Below the pieces are notes generated by a model, which saw nothing but the letters and a program-made list of their open reading frames with translations, was not told where the DNA came from and ran no database searches. Below are positions 31,760 to 35,972 of a DNA stretch of 35,972 nucleotides, piece by piece. Made by a program: the position numbers and the translations under genes. Positions within the stretch are counted from its first letter, which is position 1; every line of letters begins with the position of its first letter. Source of the DNA: an uncultured Alistipes sp. (GTDB taxonomy: Bacteria > Bacteroidota > Bacteroidia > Bacteroidales > Rikenellaceae); the NCBI GenBank assembly GCA_900546005.1, contig URBJ01000012.1, positions 1 to 35,972 of the forward strand, given 5' to 3'.

Positions 31760-32755
31760 CTAACTGTTCAGTTCGATGAATTTTTTGAATGTGGCGAGGG
31801 CTTTCCCGCTCTCGAGCGACTCACGGGCTTCAGCAATACACTCGTCGATCGGTTTCTGGGGACAAATGACCTGTATGGCGAATGCCGCGTTGGCGATGAC
31901 GCAGTTCTTCTGTTCGGGCAGAGCGGTGCCATCGAGTACCCGGTCGAAAATCTTCGAGGCCTCTTGGGGCGTCTCTCCGCCATATAGCGCTTGCTCCTCG
32001 ATGCGGTGGAACCCCAGATCTTCGGGGGTGTACAGTTTTTCGCTGTTCGGCATGGCTACCTTGAAGTCGTCCGTAAGCGAAATCTCGTCGTATCCGTCGA
32101 GGCTGTGGACTACGGCGAACTGTGTTCCGCTCTCCTGATAGGTGTAGGTGTAGAGCCGGAGCAGCGACAGGTTGTAGACACCCAGCAGTTGGTATTTCGG
32201 AATAACGGGATTGACTAACGGCCCTAGAATATTGAAGAAGGTGCGGACACCTAACTCCTTGCGGATCGGGGCGACGGCTTTCAGCGCTTTGTTGAAGAGC
32301 GGGGCGTGCAGGTAGGCGATGTTGCACCGGTCGATCGATCGCTTCAAGGCGTCGTCGTCGGTGGTAAAACGGACGCCGTGCTGCTCCATGACGTTGCTGG
32401 CTCCGCTGACCGACGTGGCGCCGTAGTTGCCGTGTTTGACGACCGGATAGCCGGCTCCGGCTACGGTGAAACAGGCGCACGTCGATATGTTGAACGTGTT
32501 TTTGCCGTCACCGCCTGTGCCGACGATGTCGATCGGATTGAATTCGCTCAGGTCGACCCGATGGCACATTTCGAGCAGTGCCTCGCGGAAACCGATCAAC
32601 TCTTCGACGGAGATGTTGCGCATCAGAAAGACCGTAATCAATGAGGCCACCTGTGCATTGTTGTATCGACCGTTCGCGATGTTCTGAAGGATATCCCGGG
32701 CCTCTTTGCGATCGAGATACCGGTGTTCGAACAGCTTATAAAGAATCTGTTTCAT
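31760..32755 (-). CDS. trpD: Anthranilate phosphoribosyltransferase
   Basis: 331 aa, the usual length. It transfers the phosphoribosyl group of PRPP to anthranilate, the second step. The PRPP-binding glycine-rich loop is GTGGDGKNTFNIST (79-92), followed by KHGNYGATSVSGASNVME (107-124) and the helical N-terminal domain. It is not fused to trpG, unlike in E. coli. It is 15 nt after trpG and 7 nt before trpC. Confidence 0.96.
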   Translation of the reverse strand: MKQILYKLFEHRYLDRKEARDILQNIANGRYNNAQVASLITVFLMRNISVEELIGFREALLEMCHRVDLSEFNPIDIVGTGGDGKNTFNISTCACFTVAGAGYPVVKHGNYGATSVSGASNVMEQHGVRFTTDDDALKRSIDRCNIAYLHAPLFNKALKAVAPIRKELGVRTFFNILGPLVNPVIPKYQLLGVYNLSLLRLYTYTYQESGTQFAVVHSLDGYDEISLTDDFKVAMPNSEKLYTPEDLGFHRIEEQALYGGETPQEASKIFDRVLDGTALPEQKNCVIANAAFAIQVICPQKPIDECIAEARESLESGKALATFKKFIELNS

Positions 32756-32770
32756 GGTGTTTCATGCGGT

Positions 32771-33337
32771 TTAGCGATGGTTGATAAAGTTTTCGACGAC
32801 TCTTTTTCCCTGAGGGGTGAGAATCGACTCGGGGTGAAATTGGCCTCCGTGTACGTCGTACGTTTTGTGGCGCAGGGCCATGATGCGACCCTCTTCGTCC
32901 TCTGCCGTGACCGTGAGGCAATCGGGCAGACTGCTGCGGCGTACAACCCACGAGTGGTACCGTCCGACCATCAATGTCTGCTCCAAGCCATCGAAAATGT
33001 AGTCGTGTGCGACGAGCTTGACCGGGGTCTGGACTCCGTGGTAGACCTCGGACAGGTTTTCGAGCGAAGCCCCGAAGGCTTCACCGATGGCCTGTTCGCC
33101 GAGGCAGACGCCGAGAATGCTTTTATGAGGGGCATACCGACGGATTAGTGGGAGTAGGATACCGGCCTCTTCGGGAATTCCCGGTCCGGGCGAGAGGATG
33201 ATCTTGTCGAAACGTTCCACCTCGTCGAGTGTAATCCGGTCGTTGCGGTAAACTTCCGTGGAGACTCCTGTCTCTTTGAGGATATGCAGTAAATTGTATG
33301 TGAACGAGTCGTAATTGTCGAATAATAGAACTTTCAT
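32771..33337 (-). CDS. trpG: Anthranilate synthase glutaminase subunit (component II)
   Basis: 188 aa class-I glutamine amidotransferase that feeds ammonia to TrpE. The start is LLFDNYDSFTYN, the oxyanion region LSPGPGIPEEAG, nucleophile C78 in GVCLGEQ and the His/Glu pair H168/E170 in QFHPES. The residue after CLG is Glu where His or Met is common; it is not one of the catalytic triad. A small PabA-like dual role with folate synthesis is possible. It lies 4 nt after trpE. Confidence 0.94.
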   Translation of the reverse strand: MKVLLFDNYDSFTYNLLHILKETGVSTEVYRNDRITLDEVERFDKIILSPGPGIPEEAGILLPLIRRYAPHKSILGVCLGEQAIGEAFGASLENLSEVYHGVQTPVKLVAHDYIFDGLEQTLMVGRYHSWVVRRSSLPDCLTVTAEDEEGRIMALRHKTYDVHGGQFHPESILTPQGKRVVENFINHR

Positions 33338-33341
33338 GGCT

Positions 33342-34748
33342 TTAGTTTTTAAGGGTGACGGCCATGTCGATCGCTTTTTTCAGAGCGCCGAGCTTGTTGT
33401 TGACCTCCTGTAATTCGTTTTCCGGAATGCTGTGTGCGACGATTCCCGCACCGGCCTGATACCAAAGCTCGTTGTTGCGGCTGACGAACGTACGGATCGT
33501 TATGGCTTGGGTCAGGTTGCCGTTGAGTCCGATGAAACCGATGCAGCCGCCGTAGGCTCCCCGGTTGTGCGGCTCGATCTCCGAGATCAGCTGCATGGCC
33601 CGTACCTTCGGGGCTCCGCTCAGCGTGCCGGCAGGGAAGGTGTCGACGAACGTTTTGATCGGATTGCTCCCCGGTTCGATCTCTCCGCTGACCCGCGACA
33701 CGAGATGTATGACGTGGCTGTAATACTGGGGCTCCATGTAGAATTCGACCTTTACGTTTCGGGCGTTCCGGCTCAGATCGTTTCGGGCCAGATCGACCAG
33801 CATGACGTGTTCCGCATTCTCTTTCGGGTCGTGCAGCAACTTTTCGGTCAGCTGTTTGTCTTTTACGGCATCTCCCGTTCTGCGGGTGGTACCGGCGATC
33901 GGGTCGATGCTGGCGATGCCGTCGGTAATTTTACAGTGTGTTTCGGGCGATGAGCCGAAGATGCGGATACCTCCGAAGTCGAAGTAGAAGAGATAGGGCG
34001 ACGGGTTGATGCTGCGCAGAGCCCGGTATACCTTAAAATCGTCGCCTGCAAAGGGTTGAACGAAGCGTCGGGAGAGGACAATCTGAAATACGTCGCCCCG
34101 CAGGCAGTGGGCTACCCCTTTGCGAACGAACTCCCGATACTCTTCGTCCGTAATCGTGCTGTACTCTTCGCCACGCAGCGAAAAGTCGTACGAGGCGAAA
34201 TTTCGGTTGTTGATCAGGCTTTCGAGTTCGTGCAGGTGGGCGTGTTCGTCCGGCTCATGCAGCTCGATCAGGGTCAACTCGTTCTTGAAGTGGTTGAAGA
34301 TGATCAGGTATTTGTAGAGGATGTAGGTCATGTCCGGAGCGTCGTTGCGTTCGTCGTGGCTCTCCATGACCGGAATCTCCTCAAAGTATCGGATTGCATC
34401 GAACGCCGTGTATCCGAAGAGTCCGCAACGGTCGGCATATTTTCCTTCGACGTGGAACCTTCCGAGAAATTCGTTCAGGGCGTCGATCGCATTGTACTCC
34501 CGGGTCAGTTTTTTGTGTTCGACGGAGCGGTCGGGCAGGTGGCTCGTGCAGACTCCGGCATTGATCTCGAATCGGGCCAACGGACACAGGGCAATGTAGG
34601 AGAGGGAGTTCTCTCCGGCGTGGAAATCGGAGCTCTCCAAGAGGGCCGATTGCGGGTAGACGTCCCGCGTCTTCAGAAAGATGCTCACCGGAGTGTGCAG
34701 GTCTCCGAGCACCTGTTTGCTGGTGGTTTTATATGCGAATGTTTTCAT
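33342..34748 (-). CDS. trpE: Anthranilate synthase component I
   Basis: 468 aa chorismate-binding enzyme that makes anthranilate with TrpG, the first committed step. The N-terminal LLES motif (residues 36-39) is the tryptophan feedback site, so end-product inhibition is expected. The C-terminal catalytic half has [74 protein letters not shown] and [11 protein letters not shown], the standard metal- and chorismate-binding motifs. Its start overlaps the trpB stop by 4 nt (ATGA), so the two are translationally coupled. PabB and isochorismate synthase are excluded by the neighbours and LLES. Confidence 0.96.
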   Translation of the reverse strand: MKTFAYKTTSKQVLGDLHTPVSIFLKTRDVYPQSALLESSDFHAGENSLSYIALCPLARFEINAGVCTSHLPDRSVEHKKLTREYNAIDALNEFLGRFHVEGKYADRCGLFGYTAFDAIRYFEEIPVMESHDERNDAPDMTYILYKYLIIFNHFKNELTLIELHEPDEHAHLHELESLINNRNFASYDFSLRGEEYSTITDEEYREFVRKGVAHCLRGDVFQIVLSRRFVQPFAGDDFKVYRALRSINPSPYLFYFDFGGIRIFGSSPETHCKITDGIASIDPIAGTTRRTGDAVKDKQLTEKLLHDPKENAEHVMLVDLARNDLSRNARNVKVEFYMEPQYYSHVIHLVSRVSGEIEPGSNPIKTFVDTFPAGTLSGAPKVRAMQLISEIEPHNRGAYGGCIGFIGLNGNLTQAITIRTFVSRNNELWYQAGAGIVAHSIPENELQEVNNKLGALKKAIDMAVTLKN

Positions 34749-35929
34749 GACATGTGACGAATATAGGTTTCGATATCTTTGTCGCCCCGACCAGAAACGG
34801 TCAGTACGACGACGTCGTTCGGTTTGAAGGGTATTTTGGAGAGGGCGCCTAAAGCGTGGGCCGATTCGAGAGCCGGAATGATCCCCTCGAGGCGGGTCAG
34901 TTCGAAGGCGGCCTTCAAGGCTTCATCGTCGTTTATGGCGAGGACACGCGCCCGTTTCTCTTTGGCCATGTTGGCGTGTATCGGACCGATGCCCGGATAA
35001 TCTAATCCGGCCGAGATGGAGTAGGGTTCTTCGATTTGGCCGTCCTCGTTCTGCATGACCAGCGTACGTGATCCGTGAATGATTCCCACGCGGCCCAACT
35101 GGATGGTGGCTGCCGATCGGCCCGAGGTGATGCCCTCACCGCCGGCTTCGGCCAGAACGATCTTGACCCGGTCGTCGTCTACGTAGTGGTATACGGTTCC
35201 CGCCGCATTGCTTCCGCCTCCGACGCAGGCGATCAAGTAGTCCGGATAGTCGCGGCCCTCCTTCTCGAGGATCTGGCTGCGGATCTCCTTGCTGATAACC
35301 GATTGCAGTCGGGCTACGATGTCGGGATAGGGGTGTGGGCCGACGGTCGATCCGATGATGTAGTGGGTGTCGGACGGATGGCAGCACCAGTCGCGGATCG
35401 CTTCGTTCGTCGCATCCTTGAGGGTCATGTTACCCGAGGTTACCGGCCGTACCTCAGCACCCAGCATCCGCATCTTCTGGACATTCGTGTACTGGCGTTC
35501 GACGTCGGTCTTGCCCATGTAGACGATGCACTCCATGTTTTTCATGGCGCAGACGGTAGCCGTGGCCACTCCATGCTGGCCGGCACCCGTTTCGGCGATG
35601 ATCCGGCTCTTGCCCATCCGCTGGGCGATCAGGATCTGGCCGATCGTATTGTTGATTTTGTGGGCTCCCGTGTGGTTCAGATCTTCCCGTTTGAGGTAGA
35701 TTTTGCATCCGTAGCGTTCGGAGAGCCGGGGGGCAAAGTAGAGCGGAGACGGGCGTCCCGCATAGTCGTTGAGCAGAAGGTTAAACTCCTTCTGGAACGA
35801 TTCGCTCTCCATGATGGGCAGGTAGTTTTCGCGAAGCTCTTCGACACATTTGTGAAGAATCTCCGGAATGAAGGCTCCTCCGAAGGGGCCGTAGTAACCA
35901 TTTTCGTCTACTTGAAATGTTTTTTTCAT
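34745..35929 (-). CDS. trpB: Tryptophan synthase beta chain
   Basis: 394 aa PLP enzyme that joins indole and serine, the final step. The PLP lysine is K91 in [21 protein letters not shown], the phosphate-binding GGGSNAAG and SVSGRG-like SGRGDKD at the end are present. It matches TrpB1 length, the type that pairs with TrpA. It heads the operon, although it works last with trpA, which is at the far end: the Bacteroidota order B-E-G-D-C-F-A. Only 43 nt of upstream sequence are in the window and no promoter or leader peptide is recognisable there. Confidence 0.97.
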   Translation of the reverse strand: MKKTFQVDENGYYGPFGGAFIPEILHKCVEELRENYLPIMESESFQKEFNLLLNDYAGRPSPLYFAPRLSERYGCKIYLKREDLNHTGAHKINNTIGQILIAQRMGKSRIIAETGAGQHGVATATVCAMKNMECIVYMGKTDVERQYTNVQKMRMLGAEVRPVTSGNMTLKDATNEAIRDWCCHPSDTHYIIGSTVGPHPYPDIVARLQSVISKEIRSQILEKEGRDYPDYLIACVGGGSNAAGTVYHYVDDDRVKIVLAEAGGEGITSGRSAATIQLGRVGIIHGSRTLVMQNEDGQIEEPYSISAGLDYPGIGPIHANMAKEKRARVLAINDDEALKAAFELTRLEGIIPALESAHALGALSKIPFKPNDVVVLTVSGRGDKDIETYIRHMS

Positions 35930-35972
35930 CGGTATGAGTTTTTTTGAATTTGAAATTACGGTTAACGAAAAA

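Overview
The window looks like chromosomal DNA of a Bacteroidota, most likely order Bacteroidales (a gut Bacteroides/Alistipes-like lineage; the genus cannot be fixed from this sequence). Evidence: promoter elements of the Bacteroidota type (TTTG, about 19-20 nt, TAnnTTTG), general lack of Shine-Dalgarno sequences, the trpBEGDCFA gene order, DUF4251 and DUF4405 family proteins, two-FtsX-domain permeases, and a TamB followed by a lipoprotein TamA homologue. Base composition and coding style look even across the window and no mobile element is visible.

Left part (1-3.4 kb): the N-terminal third of a secreted GH127-type beta-L-arabinofuranosidase runs off the left edge. It is followed by an AraC-family regulator broken by a frameshift, a small DUF4405 membrane protein and malate dehydrogenase.

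Centre-left (3.4-17 kb): one long leftward operon encodes a TolC-like outer-membrane channel, a periplasmic adaptor, three large paralogous FtsX/MacB-type permeases and a single stand-alone ATPase. Facing it is a rightward pair of an NtrC-type sigma-54 activator and its histidine kinase. The shared intergenic region holds a -24/-12 (sigma-54) promoter pointing at the efflux operon. About 90-110 bp upstream of it lies a 44-bp near-perfect palindrome that resolves into two TGTC-N9-GACA dyads 21 bp apart. I read this as a self-contained sensor-activator-enhancer-efflux module, and it is the most interesting part of the window.

Centre (17-21 kb): a secreted DUF4251 protein, an orphan Wzz-type chain-length protein, and purT and purU facing each other across one bidirectional terminator. 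PurT consumes formate for purine synthesis, while PurU releases formate from 10-formyl-THF.

Centre-right (21-29 kb): tamB and a lipoprotein BamA/TamA-family gene (TamL-like) overlap by 4 nt and form an outer-membrane assembly pair. A phosphoglycolate-phosphatase-like HAD gene with its own near-consensus promoter follows. A roughly 540-nt noncoding stretch with degenerate short repeats comes next.

Right part (29.5-36 kb): a complete, tightly packed leftward tryptophan operon trpB-E-G-D-C-F-A. The last gene, trpA, has a frame break in an A7 tract a few codons after its start. The operon promoter lies beyond the right edge. No tRNA, rRNA, CRISPR array or insertion sequence was recognised.
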